NCBI RefSeq assembly: GCF_032586235.1
Contig: NZ_JAWHTD010000019.1
Coordinates: forward strand, 1 to 64,000
Reading direction: 5' to 3'
Source of the DNA: Aestuariicoccus sp032586235
GTDB lineage: Bacteria; Pseudomonadota; Alphaproteobacteria; Rhodobacterales; Rhodobacteraceae
Length of the DNA: 64,000 nt
The notes under the pieces were generated by a model, which searched no databases, was not told the origin of the DNA, and saw only the letters and a list, made by a program, of their open reading frames with translations. Positions 33,909-42,112 of the stretch are shown in pieces. A program made the translations under genes and the position numbers. How positions within the stretch are numbered: the stretch's first letter is position 1; each line of letters opens with the position of its first letter.

Positions 33909-36086
33909 ATGGACGGCAACAACATAGATCCGGCCGGCGGCTGCCCCGTCATGCACGGCGGCAACACCGAGCACGGCAACAGCGTCACCAAATGGTGGCC
34001 GCGCAGCCTGAACCTGGACATCCTGCACCAGCACGGCGCGCGCACCAATCCGATGGACCCGGATTACAACCACCGCGAGGCCGTCAAGGCGCTCGACTTC
34101 GAGGCCGTCAAGGCCGACGTCAAGGCGCTGATGACCGACAGCCAGGACTGGTGGCCCGCGGACTGGGGCCATTACGGCGGCCTGATGATCCGTCTCGCCT
34201 GGCACTCGGCAGGCTCCTACCGCATGGGCGACGGCCGCGGCGGCGCAGGCTCGGGCAACATCCGCTTTGCTCCGCTGAACTCCTGGCCCGACAACGCCAG
34301 CCTCGACAAGGCGCGGCGTTTGCTGTGGCCGGTCAAGAAGAAGTACGGCAATGCGCTCTCCTGGGCCGACCTGATCATTCTGGCCGGGAACATGGCCTAT
34401 GAATCGATGGGTCTGAAGACCTTTGGCTTCGGCTTTGGCCGCGAAGACATCTGGGGTCCCGAGCAGGACGTGAACTGGGGCGCCGAGAACGAATGGCTGG
34501 CCCCGTCCGAGAACCGCTACGGCGATCTTGACGACACTTCGACGCTCTACAATCCGCTGGCCGCCGTCCACATGGGCCTGATCTATGTGAACCCCGAAGG
34601 CGTGAACGGAAATCCCGATCCGGCGCGCACGGCGCAGCACGTGCGCGAGACGTTCTCGCGCATGGCGATGAACGACGAGGAAACCGCGGCGCTGACCTGC
34701 GGCGGCCATACCGTCGGCAAGGCGCATGGCGGCGGCGCAGTGGATGCCATCGGTGCCGAGCCCGAGGGCTGCCCGGTGCATATGCAGGGCTTCGGCTGGG
34801 ACAACCCGGGGCTCGAGGGCAAGGCGACCAACGCCTTCACCTCCGGTATCGAGGGCGCCTGGACGAAGCATCCGACACAGTGGGACATGGGCTATTTCGA
34901 CTATCTTTTCGGCTATGAGTGGGAGCTGACCAAGTCGCCCGCCGGTGCCAACCAGTGGAAGCCCGTCGACATGCCCGAGGACGAGATGCCGGTCGACCCG
35001 ACCGACCCCTCCGTGCGCCGCATGCCGATGATGACCGATGCCGACATGGCGATGAAGGCCGACCCGATCTACAACGAGATCTGCCAGAAGTTCCGCGCCG
35101 ATCCCGAGTATTTCGCCGACACCTTCGCCCGTGCCTGGTTCAAGCTGACCCACCGCGACATGGGCCCGAAGGACAATTACTACGGTCCCGACGTGCCGGC
35201 CGAAGACCTGATCTGGCAGGATCCGATCCCGGCGGGGTCGACCTCTTACGATGTCGATGCGGTCAAGGCCAAGATCGCCGCCAGCGGCCTTTCGGCTGCC
35301 GAGATGATCGCCACCGCCTGGGACAGCGCCCGCACTTTCCGCGGCTCGGACAAGCGCGGCGGCGCCAATGGCGCGCGCATCCGTCTGGCCCCGCAAAAGG
35401 ACTGGGAGGGCAACGAGCCCGAGCGTCTGGCCAAGGTTCTGGGCATCCTCGAGCCCATCGCGGCGGAAACCGGCGCGTCGGTGGCCGACGTGATCGTGCT
35501 GGCCGGGAACGTCGGGCTGGAGCAGGCGATCAAGGCCGCAGGTCATGACGTCGCGGTGCCCTTCGCGCCCGGCCGTGGCGACGCCACGGACGAGCAGACC
35601 GACGCCGACAGCTTCTCGGTTCTCGAGCCGCTGGCCTGCGGGTTCCGCAACTGGCAGAAGGAAAAGTACGCCGTCGCACCCGAAGAACTGATGCTCGACA
35701 AGGCGCAGCTGCTGGGGCTGACGGCGGCCGAGATGACGGTTCTGGTCGGCGGGATGCGCGTTTTGGGCGCCAACCACGGCGGCGCCAAGCACGGCGTGTT
35801 CACCGACCGCGAAGGCCAGCTGACGAACGACTTCTTCGTCAATCTGACCGACATGGCCAACAGCTGGGTTCCCGCCGAGGACGGCACCTACGAGATCCGC
35901 GACCGCAAGAGCGGTGCGGTCAAGTGGACCGCGACCAGCGCGGACCTGGTGTTCGGCTCGAACTCGATCCTGCGCGCCTATGCAGAGGTCTATGCCCAGG
36001 ACGACAACGGTGCGAAATTCGCCCGCGACTTCGTGGCGGCCTGGACCAAGGTCATGAACGCCGACCGGTTCGACCTGGTCGCGTAA
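33909..36086 (+). CDS. katG: Catalase-peroxidase
   Basis: Bifunctional heme enzyme of 725 residues, the normal KatG length, that destroys H2O2. Distal residues Arg95, Trp98 and His99 lie in RLAWHSAG. The proximal His near 267 is in GGHTVGKAHG. GLIYVNPEG supplies the Tyr, and RMAMNDEE the Met, of the Met-Tyr-Trp adduct. The second, heme-free half is complete through the ARDFVAAWTKVMNADRF end. The start at ATG 33909 follows GGGAG. It is divergent from oxyR and ends at a strong terminator. Confidence 0.95.
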   Translation: MDGNNIDPAGGCPVMHGGNTEHGNSVTKWWPRSLNLDILHQHGARTNPMDPDYNHREAVKALDFEAVKADVKALMTDSQDWWPADWGHYGGLMIRLAWHSAGSYRMGDGRGGAGSGNIRFAPLNSWPDNASLDKARRLLWPVKKKYGNALSWADLIILAGNMAYESMGLKTFGFGFGREDIWGPEQDVNWGAENEWLAPSENRYGDLDDTSTLYNPLAAVHMGLIYVNPEGVNGNPDPARTAQHVRETFSRMAMNDEETAALTCGGHTVGKAHGGGAVDAIGAEPEGCPVHMQGFGWDNPGLEGKATNAFTSGIEGAWTKHPTQWDMGYFDYLFGYEWELTKSPAGANQWKPVDMPEDEMPVDPTDPSVRRMPMMTDADMAMKADPIYNEICQKFRADPEYFADTFARAWFKLTHRDMGPKDNYYGPDVPAEDLIWQDPIPAGSTSYDVDAVKAKIAASGLSAAEMIATAWDSARTFRGSDKRGGANGARIRLAPQKDWEGNEPERLAKVLGILEPIAAETGASVADVIVLAGNVGLEQAIKAAGHDVAVPFAPGRGDATDEQTDADSFSVLEPLACGFRNWQKEKYAVAPEELMLDKAQLLGLTAAEMTVLVGGMRVLGANHGGAKHGVFTDREGQLTNDFFVNLTDMANSWVPAEDGTYEIRDRKSGAVKWTATSADLVFGSNSILRAYAEVYAQDDNGAKFARDFVAAWTKVMNADRFDLVA

Positions 36087-36108
36087 GGCGTCTTTCTTTC
36101 CAAGACCG

Positions 36109-36142
36109 GTCCGGGCAGCCTTGCTGCCCGGACTTTTCTTTT
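36109..36142 (+). terminator. Intrinsic terminator of katG
   Basis: GTCCGGGCAG and CTGCCCGGAC form a perfect 10-bp GC-rich stem with a 5-nt loop, followed by TTTTCTTTT, 22 nt after the katG stop. This is the clearest rho-independent terminator in the window. Confidence 0.9.
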
Positions 36143-36310
36143 GCTACGGCCTGCTGTCCTGACATGACGCTCCTGCCGGTGACCGGCGGACGGCTTGACC
36201 AAGATCAAGCTGCGCGTCCCCGGCGCTCCTACCCTGACAAATAATTGCACGGTGCGGCCCGAAGTGATCGGCCGCGCCTTTGACCAAGCTGCCGGGGAGG
36301 TGCTGAGAGA

Positions 36311-37189
36311 TTGGCGATCCGGGCGATCATGATGCCTGTGGAGGGCGCCGCCGACGACCGCGAGGCGTGGCGCGGCGGGCTTGCGCTCGCGCAGGCGCTC
36401 GAGGCGCATATCGAGGCGGTCTTCGTCCGCCCCGACCCCGAAGAGGCGTTCGAATATTTCGGCCTCGAGACGACGAGCCAGAGCGCCGAAAGCCACCAGA
36501 TGCGCGACCGTCTCGATGCGCGCGGCAGGGCCGAGGCCGAACGCGCCCGCCGCCGCTTTGGCGCGATGTGCCGCAAGGCCGGTTTGCCCAAGGCCGGCAG
36601 CCCCAATGGCGCGCCCGTGGCCACTGCGGGCTGGCGCACGCTGACCGGCGAGGCCGCCGCGGTGATCCCGGCGGCGGCGCGCGGCGGGGATCTGTCGCTC
36701 TTCACCGCGTCGCCCGCGCGCTACAGCGCGCTTTTCGAAAACCTGCTCGAGGTGACCATGCTGCGCTCGGGGCGGCCCGCGCTTTTCATCCCCGGTGGAG
36801 CGGCGCGGGCGCGCGCGCCGTTCACGCGCCCGCTCATCGCCTGGGACGCGACAAGCGGCTGCGTGCGGGCGATCTCGGCGCTGCTCGACATGACCGGGGC
36901 GGGCGCACAAGCGACCGTCCTGCACATCGAGGAACAGGCCGGGGACCTGCCCGACATGTCCGAGGCGGCCCGGCATCTGGGCTGGCATGGCGTCGCCGTG
37001 CGGTCCGGCACCCGGCCAAGGGGGTTCGGCAGCGTCGGGGGCGCGCTGCTGGATGCCGCAGGGGCGGCGGGGGCCGATCTGATCGTGATGGGCGGCTACG
37101 GACGCGCACGCTATAGCGAGGCCCTGTTCGGCGGGGTGACGCGTTACGTGCTCCGCAACGCCCGCCTGCCGGTTCTGATGGCGCATTGA
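36311..37189 (+). CDS. Universal stress protein (two UspA-like domains)
   Basis: Protein of 292 residues. The N-terminal half resembles a degenerate Usp domain. The C-terminal half ends in the nucleotide-binding motif VMGGYGRARYSEALFGGVTR, typical of ATP-binding Usp proteins. The start is taken as TTG 36311, preceded by GGGGAGG about 11 nt upstream; an ATG lies six codons further. It is followed after 4 nt by a truncated F-ATPase beta gene. Usp genes are often found beside the alternative (Na+-type) F-ATPase operon, which suggests the rest of that operon was lost here. Confidence 0.8.
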   Translation: MAIRAIMMPVEGAADDREAWRGGLALAQALEAHIEAVFVRPDPEEAFEYFGLETTSQSAESHQMRDRLDARGRAEAERARRRFGAMCRKAGLPKAGSPNGAPVATAGWRTLTGEAAAVIPAAARGGDLSLFTASPARYSALFENLLEVTMLRSGRPALFIPGGAARARAPFTRPLIAWDATSGCVRAISALLDMTGAGAQATVLHIEEQAGDLPDMSEAARHLGWHGVAVRSGTRPRGFGSVGGALLDAAGAAGADLIVMGGYGRARYSEALFGGVTRYVLRNARLPVLMAH

Positions 37190-37193
37190 TCCG

Positions 37194-37592
37194 ATGGCGT
37201 ACCTCTCCGAATATCCAGCCGGTACCGAGCGACCACGCGGGATCGTCTCGCAAATCTCGGGCTCGGTCGTCGATGTGCGCTTTGACGGCGGCGTGCTGCC
37301 GCCGATCAACACCGCGCTGCGGGTGCTCTGGTCAGAGCCGCGCCTGCTGACGTTCGAGGTGCAGCACCATTTGGATCGCCACACGGTGCGCTGCGTCGCA
37401 ATCCAGGAAACCGCCGGGCTGGCCTGCGGAACCGGGGTGGCCGACACCGGCGCGCCGTTGACAACAGGAGACACCTTGCCGTGGTGCTGCCTGGTATTGA
37501 ACGGCTCCAGAAAAGTCCGGCCCATTCTCTGCGAATTACGATGCCGGCACGATAACGCGTGCCGAATGCTTGCAGCGCAGGCGACCCGCTGA
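37194..37592 (+). pseudogene. atpD: Truncated beta subunit of an alternative F-type ATPase
   Basis: The first ~85 residues match the N-terminal beta-barrel domain of ATP synthase subunit beta: GIVSQISGSVVDVRFDGGVL and later HLDRHTVRCVAIQETAGLACG. The wording is that of the second, Na+-type (N-ATPase) beta subunits of marine bacteria. At about base 37460 the similarity ends abruptly, before the nucleotide-binding domain, and about 40 unrelated residues follow to a stop. No other ATPase subunit gene follows. The gene is therefore a deletion remnant. Confidence 0.78.
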
Positions 37593-37710
37593 AGGTGTCA
37601 ACCCGAACCGAGGGGCTCCTTATCTCCCCAACAAAGGTTGACCCATTCACCGCCAAACGCGGCCGATCAAGCCGGGAGACTCTCAAGGCCGCGCGTGCCG
37701 CATGCCCCGG

Positions 37711-38733
37711 TCAGCCAAGCTCTGCGCGCACGATTGCGGCGCCGTCGGCCATCGCCTTCATCTTGCCGAAGGCGACGTCGCGCGGCAGGTATTTCAGACC
37801 GCAATCCGGCGCCACCACGATCTTTTCCGCATCCACATACGGCAACGCGCGGCGGATGCGGTCGGCGATGATCTCGGGCGTTTCGACGCTCATGTCGGAC
37901 AGGTCCAGAACGCCGACCATGATCGTCTTGCCGCGCAGCTCTTCCAGCACCGAGGTGTCGAGATTGGCCTGCGCCGTCTCGATGCTGATCTGATCGCAGA
38001 CGCAATCCTTCATCTGCGGCAGGAAGGAATAGCCCTCGGGCCGGCTCTTGGTCATCGCGGCATAACCGAAGCAGATATGCACGGCAGTCGTGCCGGCCGC
38101 GCCCTCAAGGGCCGTGTTGATCGCCGCCACGCCGTAGTCGGACGCGATGTCGGGCTTGGCTTGCAACCACGGCTCGTCAAGCTGAACGATGTCCGCACCC
38201 GCCGCGAAAAGATCGGCCACCTCTTCCTTTACTGCTTGGGCATAGTCCATCGCCGCCTCGGCGGCAGAGCCGTAATGGTCGTTCTGCGCCTGCAGGCTCA
38301 TGGTGAAGGGGCCGGGCAGGGTGATCTTGATCTTGCGTTTGGTGTGGGCGCGCAGGAATTTCAGATCGTCCACTTCGACGGGGCGCGCGCGCCGGATCGG
38401 ACCCACGATACGCGGCACCGGCACCGGGCTGCCCGAGCGGGTGATTACGGTTCCATAATTGTCCAGATCCAGCCCGTCCAACGCCGTGGCGAAGCGGTTG
38501 GAATAGCTTTCGCGCCGGATTTCGCCATCGGTGATGATGTCGAGCCCCGCTTCTTCCTGTTCGCGGATGGCGACCAGCGTGGCGTCGTCCTGTGCCTGCG
38601 AAAGAAACGGTTCGGGAATGCGCCACAACTCGGCGGCGCGGGTGCGGGGCGGAAACTGGCCCTTGAGCTTGTCGCGGTCGATAAGCCAGTCGGGCTGGCA
38701 ATAGCTGCCGACGAGAGTGGTGGGAAAAAGCAT
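37711..38733 (-). CDS. MetE C-terminal-domain-like zinc methyltransferase
   Basis: Protein of 340 residues equal to the catalytic half of cobalamin-independent methionine synthase. The start MLFPTTLVGSYCQP is the usual family opening. The zinc ligands are present: His and Cys in VHICFGY and Cys in APDCGLKYLP. The N-terminal half of MetE is absent, so it is a core-MetE-type protein. Such proteins can move methyl groups between thiols, cobalamin-like or other donors and acceptors. Here it is the last gene of a catabolic operon (dioxygenase, IclR regulator, amidohydrolase), which suggests demethylation of a pathway substrate rather than methionine synthesis. The reaction is not known. Confidence 0.78.
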   Translation of the reverse strand: MLFPTTLVGSYCQPDWLIDRDKLKGQFPPRTRAAELWRIPEPFLSQAQDDATLVAIREQEEAGLDIITDGEIRRESYSNRFATALDGLDLDNYGTVITRSGSPVPVPRIVGPIRRARPVEVDDLKFLRAHTKRKIKITLPGPFTMSLQAQNDHYGSAAEAAMDYAQAVKEEVADLFAAGADIVQLDEPWLQAKPDIASDYGVAAINTALEGAAGTTAVHICFGYAAMTKSRPEGYSFLPQMKDCVCDQISIETAQANLDTSVLEELRGKTIMVGVLDLSDMSVETPEIIADRIRRALPYVDAEKIVVAPDCGLKYLPRDVAFGKMKAMADGAAIVRAELG

Positions 38734-38787
38734 GGCGTCGCTCCGGAAGGATGTGAGGGCGGGCAGGGGAACTGCCCGCCAAGGCGC

Positions 38788-40284
38788 TCAGGCGAAAAGG
38801 TCGTGCTGCACGCCCGCCTTTTCAAAGATGTAGTCGCGGCTTTGCTCGAGCTCGGACCGCAGCTTGTCGATGTCATGACCCAAAAGCTGGCCCTGCCATT
38901 TGCGGATTTTGCCGGCCACCATGACGGTGTCGACATTGGTGCGGTCCATCAGTGTCACCACTGCGCCCGGGGCGTTGTTCAGAGGCGCCACGTTGATCGC
39001 CTCGGCATCCAGCAGGATGATGTCGGCCTCTTTGCCGGGCGTGAGAGAGCCTGTCTTGCCGTCCAGCCGCAGGCCCTTGGCGCCTTCGATGGTGGCGTGG
39101 CGGATCGCATCGGCGCAGCGCATCAGGCCGGGGTGATCCTGCCCCGACAATGCCAGTTCGTTGGCGTGCATCCGCTGCAGCGTGATCATGCCGCGCATCT
39201 GGGTGAAGAAATCCGCCGACATGGTGCATTCGACATCGGACGACAGCGACACGGTCATGCCCAGACCCAGCGCCTTTTGAATCGGCGGCTGGCCGTGGCG
39301 CATGTGCATCTCGATGGGCACCGACAAAGACACATGCGCGCCGGCATCGGCCGCGGCTTTCCACGCGTCATCCGTCATGCCGGTCATGTGGATAAAGATG
39401 TTATCGGGGCCGAAAACGCCCTTTTTGGCCAGCTCGTCGAAGGTGGGCGTCATACCGAACGTCGTGACCACGTGCAAAGCAATCTGCAGGTCGAGATCGC
39501 GGCCGATCTGCCACATATCCTCGTACCCTTCGATATAGATTTCGCCCCCCATGACCATGCTCAAAAGCTGGTCGTCCGAGCTGAAATACTGCTCGCGGAT
39601 GCGGCGCGCGCCGCCGGGATGTTCCTTGCCGTCCCACCAGCCTTCGAAATAGCCAAAGACGCCGCGCCGTCCGGCGTCGCGCAGACCTTCGATGGCGGCG
39701 TCGGAATGCTGGGCGGAGTGATGAATCTGGCTCACGTCCATCACCGTCGTCACGCCCGCGTCAAGCTGGGCAAGGCCGCCGTAAAGCTCGTTGATATAGA
39801 CATCTTCGGGGCGGTAGTGCTGGGAAAAGCCCAGAAGCATCGCCTCGTAGTAGTTGCGGGCGTTTTCGGGTTTGCCGTCGTTGACCACGATGGCATCCGA
39901 GAGCGACGACCGCAGCCCTGTCTCGAACTGGTGGTGATGGGTGTCGATGAAGCCGGGCATCACGATCTTGCCCGCGGCGTCGATCACGTGCGCGTCTGAG
40001 GCCTCGATATGCGCGGCGACCTCGACGATCTTGCTGCCCTCGATCAGCACGTCGCCCTTGGCGAAATTGCCGACCGCGTCATCCACCGACATCACGACGC
40101 CGCCCTTGATCAACAGCCGTGTGCCGGGTTCGCCCGAGAGCTTGGGCAGGGGGGCGGCGGTGATGTTGGTGCGCGCTGCCTGCGCCGCGGCTGCACCCGA
40201 GCTGGTTTCTGTCGCCGCCGAAAAGAGCGGGGCTTTGCCAGGGCAAAGCGCGCGCGGCGTCGTTGGACTGCAAAGTCTGCACAT
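38788..40284 (-). CDS. Amidohydrolase of the ATZ/TRZ (aminohydrolase) family
   Basis: Metal-dependent hydrolase of 498 residues. The composite start VIDAAGKIVMPGFIDTHHHQ gives the metal-binding His pair. A central IALHVVTTFG, the LSSDVECTM Asp region and the C-terminal GSLTPGKEADIILLD are typical of cytosine deaminase, chlorohydrolase and 8-oxoguanine-deaminase-like enzymes. An unusual ~50-residue N-terminal extension begins MCRLC and is rich in Ala, Thr and Ser; the ribosome site AGGAGA supports this start. It lies 28 nt after iclR and 54 nt before the MetE-like gene. It would hydrolyse an amine, chloride or ring C-N bond of an unknown substrate. Confidence 0.82.
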   Translation of the reverse strand: MCRLCSPTTPRALCPGKAPLFSAATETSSGAAAAQAARTNITAAPLPKLSGEPGTRLLIKGGVVMSVDDAVGNFAKGDVLIEGSKIVEVAAHIEASDAHVIDAAGKIVMPGFIDTHHHQFETGLRSSLSDAIVVNDGKPENARNYYEAMLLGFSQHYRPEDVYINELYGGLAQLDAGVTTVMDVSQIHHSAQHSDAAIEGLRDAGRRGVFGYFEGWWDGKEHPGGARRIREQYFSSDDQLLSMVMGGEIYIEGYEDMWQIGRDLDLQIALHVVTTFGMTPTFDELAKKGVFGPDNIFIHMTGMTDDAWKAAADAGAHVSLSVPIEMHMRHGQPPIQKALGLGMTVSLSSDVECTMSADFFTQMRGMITLQRMHANELALSGQDHPGLMRCADAIRHATIEGAKGLRLDGKTGSLTPGKEADIILLDAEAINVAPLNNAPGAVVTLMDRTNVDTVMVAGKIRKWQGQLLGHDIDKLRSELEQSRDYIFEKAGVQHDLFA

Positions 40285-40312
40285 GGTTTGGGTCTCCTCC
40301 CTGAAAGATCGG

Positions 40313-41122
40313 TTATCCCGCCAGCGCTGCGCGCAGCATCGGGTAGCGGGTAAGTTGGTGGCCGATATGCGACGCGGCCTCGCGCAGGGTGGGCAGCCGT
40401 TCGGCGACAAGCTGGTCGGGCGTCACAAGCCCGGTGTAGCCGGATGTGTTGAGCGCGGCGACGGTCTGCCCGTTCGCATCGCGGATCGGCACGGCCAGCG
40501 CGGTGATGCCGTAATCGAGCTGATCGACCGTGGTGGCATAGCCTTCACGCCGCGCAACCATAAGCTCGGCGCGCAGCGCTTTGGGGTTGGTGCAGGTCTT
40601 CGAGGTGAGTTTCACCATCTCCACCTGCGCGAGGTAGCGGTCGAGCGCGTCGTCGGCGAGGCCCGCCAGCAGCACCCGCCCCATGGACGTGGCATAGGCC
40701 GGGTATCGCGCGCCCGCGACCGCGGTCGCGCGCCGGGCGCGCTGGACCGACACATGGGCGACATAGATCACGTCATCGCCATCCAGCGTGCCGACAGAAG
40801 AGGCGTCGCCGAACCGGTCCACGATTCCGCGCAGATCCTCGCGCAGGATTTCGTCGATCCGGGCCGTCACGTAGAACGCCGATCCCAGCGCCATCAGTTT
40901 CGGGCGGAGGTGAAAGCGTTTGTCACGCCGTCCCACATAGCCCAGCGTCTCCAGCGTCATCAAAGACCGCCGCGCGGCAGCGGGCGACAGGTTCACGCGG
41001 CGCGCGACCTCGGAAAGCGTCATTTCCGGATGGGTCGCGTCGAATGCTTCGAGGATCGCAATGCCCTTGGCCAGCGCCTCGACGAACTCGACCGGTTTCT
41101 CTTCCGCCGCGCTCACCCGCAT
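40313..41122 (-). CDS. IclR-family transcriptional regulator (PcaR/PobR type)
   Basis: Regulator of 269 residues. The winged-helix part at residues 30-60 reads LSEVARRVNLSPAAARRSLMTLETLGYV. The IclR effector domain follows with AYATSMGRVLLAGLADDALD and ITALAVPIRDANGQTVAALN. It is closest in layout to PcaR, PcaU and PobR, which control aromatic-acid genes. ATG 41122 overlaps the dioxygenase stop, so it is co-translated. The tandem dyads at 42062-42099 between the divergent operons are its likely operator. Confidence 0.88.
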   Translation of the reverse strand: MRVSAAEEKPVEFVEALAKGIAILEAFDATHPEMTLSEVARRVNLSPAAARRSLMTLETLGYVGRRDKRFHLRPKLMALGSAFYVTARIDEILREDLRGIVDRFGDASSVGTLDGDDVIYVAHVSVQRARRATAVAGARYPAYATSMGRVLLAGLADDALDRYLAQVEMVKLTSKTCTNPKALRAELMVARREGYATTVDQLDYGITALAVPIRDANGQTVAALNTSGYTGLVTPDQLVAERLPTLREAASHIGHQLTRYPMLRAALAG

Positions 41123-41985
41123 CAGCCTTCCGGGGCCAGAACGAAGTCGAATTCGCAAACCGCATCGGGTTTCTTCGTCAGAGTGTAGCCCAGATCGTCG
41201 ATGTTCTTGGCGGGCTTCATCTTGGCGATCAGCGATCTGCGCACGCCGAAGACGGCGTCGTTGTCGAGATATTCCATGTTCTCGAAGAACACTTCGGTCG
41301 TGATCGAGCTCATGCCGGGTGCGCGCACGATGTAATGCAGATGCGCGGGCCGCCACGCGTGGCGGTCGCCCGCGCGCAACAGCCGCCCGACAGGGCCGTC
41401 ATAAGGCACCGTGTAGGGTTTCGGCAGGACCGTGGTGTAGTAGTATCTGCCGTTTTCATCGGCCTCGAACACCCCGCGCAGGTCCATCTTGTCTTGCCCC
41501 TGATCCTGTTCCTGGATGGGGTAGGTGCCTGCGGCATCCGCCTGCCAGGTGTCGACGATGGCGCCGGGCAGGGGGTTGTGCAGCGAATCGGTGATCTTGC
41601 CGTGCACCAGAACGCAGACCCCGTCGCGCCCGTCGGAAAGATCGGCACCCAGGGATTTGCGCGGCGCATTGTCGAGGTAGAACGGCCCGAGGTTCGAACC
41701 TTCGGTGGCGCCGCCGCGCGTGTTGATCATGTCGACGAGGGCCGACCACCCGATGACGTCGGACAACAGAATGAATTCATGCCGTTCCGGCGTGGAAATC
41801 TGCCCGCAATCGTACAGAAACATGAGGACTTCCATCCACTCCTCATGGGTGACCTGATTTTCGCGTGTGTAGTCGTGCACGTGCTCGATAAAGCTGTGCA
41901 GAAGTTGTTCGAACCGGCTGCCTTCTTCTGTTCTGAAGGTTTTTTTGACCGCGTCCGTGATCGTGAACTCGTTGATATCGCGCAT
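41122..41985 (-). CDS. Intradiol ring-cleavage dioxygenase (hydroxyquinol/catechol 1,2-dioxygenase type)
   Basis: Nonheme Fe(III) dioxygenase of 287 residues that opens a catechol or hydroxyquinol ring between the two hydroxyls. The ligands are Tyr155 in GTYPIQEQ, Tyr195 in PYDGPVG, and His215 and His217 in RPAHLHYIV. The N-terminal helical linker domain and the SNLGPFYLDNAP stretch are like hydroxyquinol 1,2-dioxygenases. It starts at ATG 41985 after GGGGAGGACG and opens the leftward operon. No maleylacetate reductase or muconate cycloisomerase gene is adjacent, so the product must take another route. Confidence 0.87.
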   Translation of the reverse strand: MRDINEFTITDAVKKTFRTEEGSRFEQLLHSFIEHVHDYTRENQVTHEEWMEVLMFLYDCGQISTPERHEFILLSDVIGWSALVDMINTRGGATEGSNLGPFYLDNAPRKSLGADLSDGRDGVCVLVHGKITDSLHNPLPGAIVDTWQADAAGTYPIQEQDQGQDKMDLRGVFEADENGRYYYTTVLPKPYTVPYDGPVGRLLRAGDRHAWRPAHLHYIVRAPGMSSITTEVFFENMEYLDNDAVFGVRRSLIAKMKPAKNIDDLGYTLTKKPDAVCEFDFVLAPEG

Positions 41986-42061
41986 ATTTCGTCCTCCCCG
42001 GGTGGCGGGCGCTGACCCACCTGCGACATAATGACTTGACCCGAACCTAGAGCCGCTCATA

Positions 42062-42099
42062 TTTTTCGACAAGTGAAAATTTTTTCGGTATGCGAAAAA
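42062..42099. promoter_or_regulatory. Tandem dyad operator between the divergent catabolic operons
   Basis: TTTTTCG, 5 bp, CGAAAAA (42081-42099) is a perfect inverted repeat. A second copy, TTTTTCG, 5 bp, TGAAAA (42062-42079), lies one 19-bp step upstream. Related half-sites in tandem resemble the repeated sites bound by PcaU and PobR. The right dyad overlaps the ribosome site AAGGAG of the citryl-CoA-lyase-like gene, so binding could block that operon directly. IclR binding is inferred. Confidence 0.65.
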
Positions 42100-42112
42100 G
42101 GAGCGGATGCCC

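Noticed and set aside
33885..35792. A long minus-strand open frame opposite katG
   Set aside because: It is a composition shadow of a certain katG gene.
37461..37710. Open minus-strand frame following the atpD remnant as a gene
   Set aside because: Its residues show no family pattern and it overlaps the truncated beta-subunit gene; it is probably junction sequence.
37702..39999. A 765-codon plus-strand open frame opposite the MetE-like and amidohydrolase genes
   Set aside because: It is His/Gly/Arg-rich shadow sequence across two well-supported genes and their gap.
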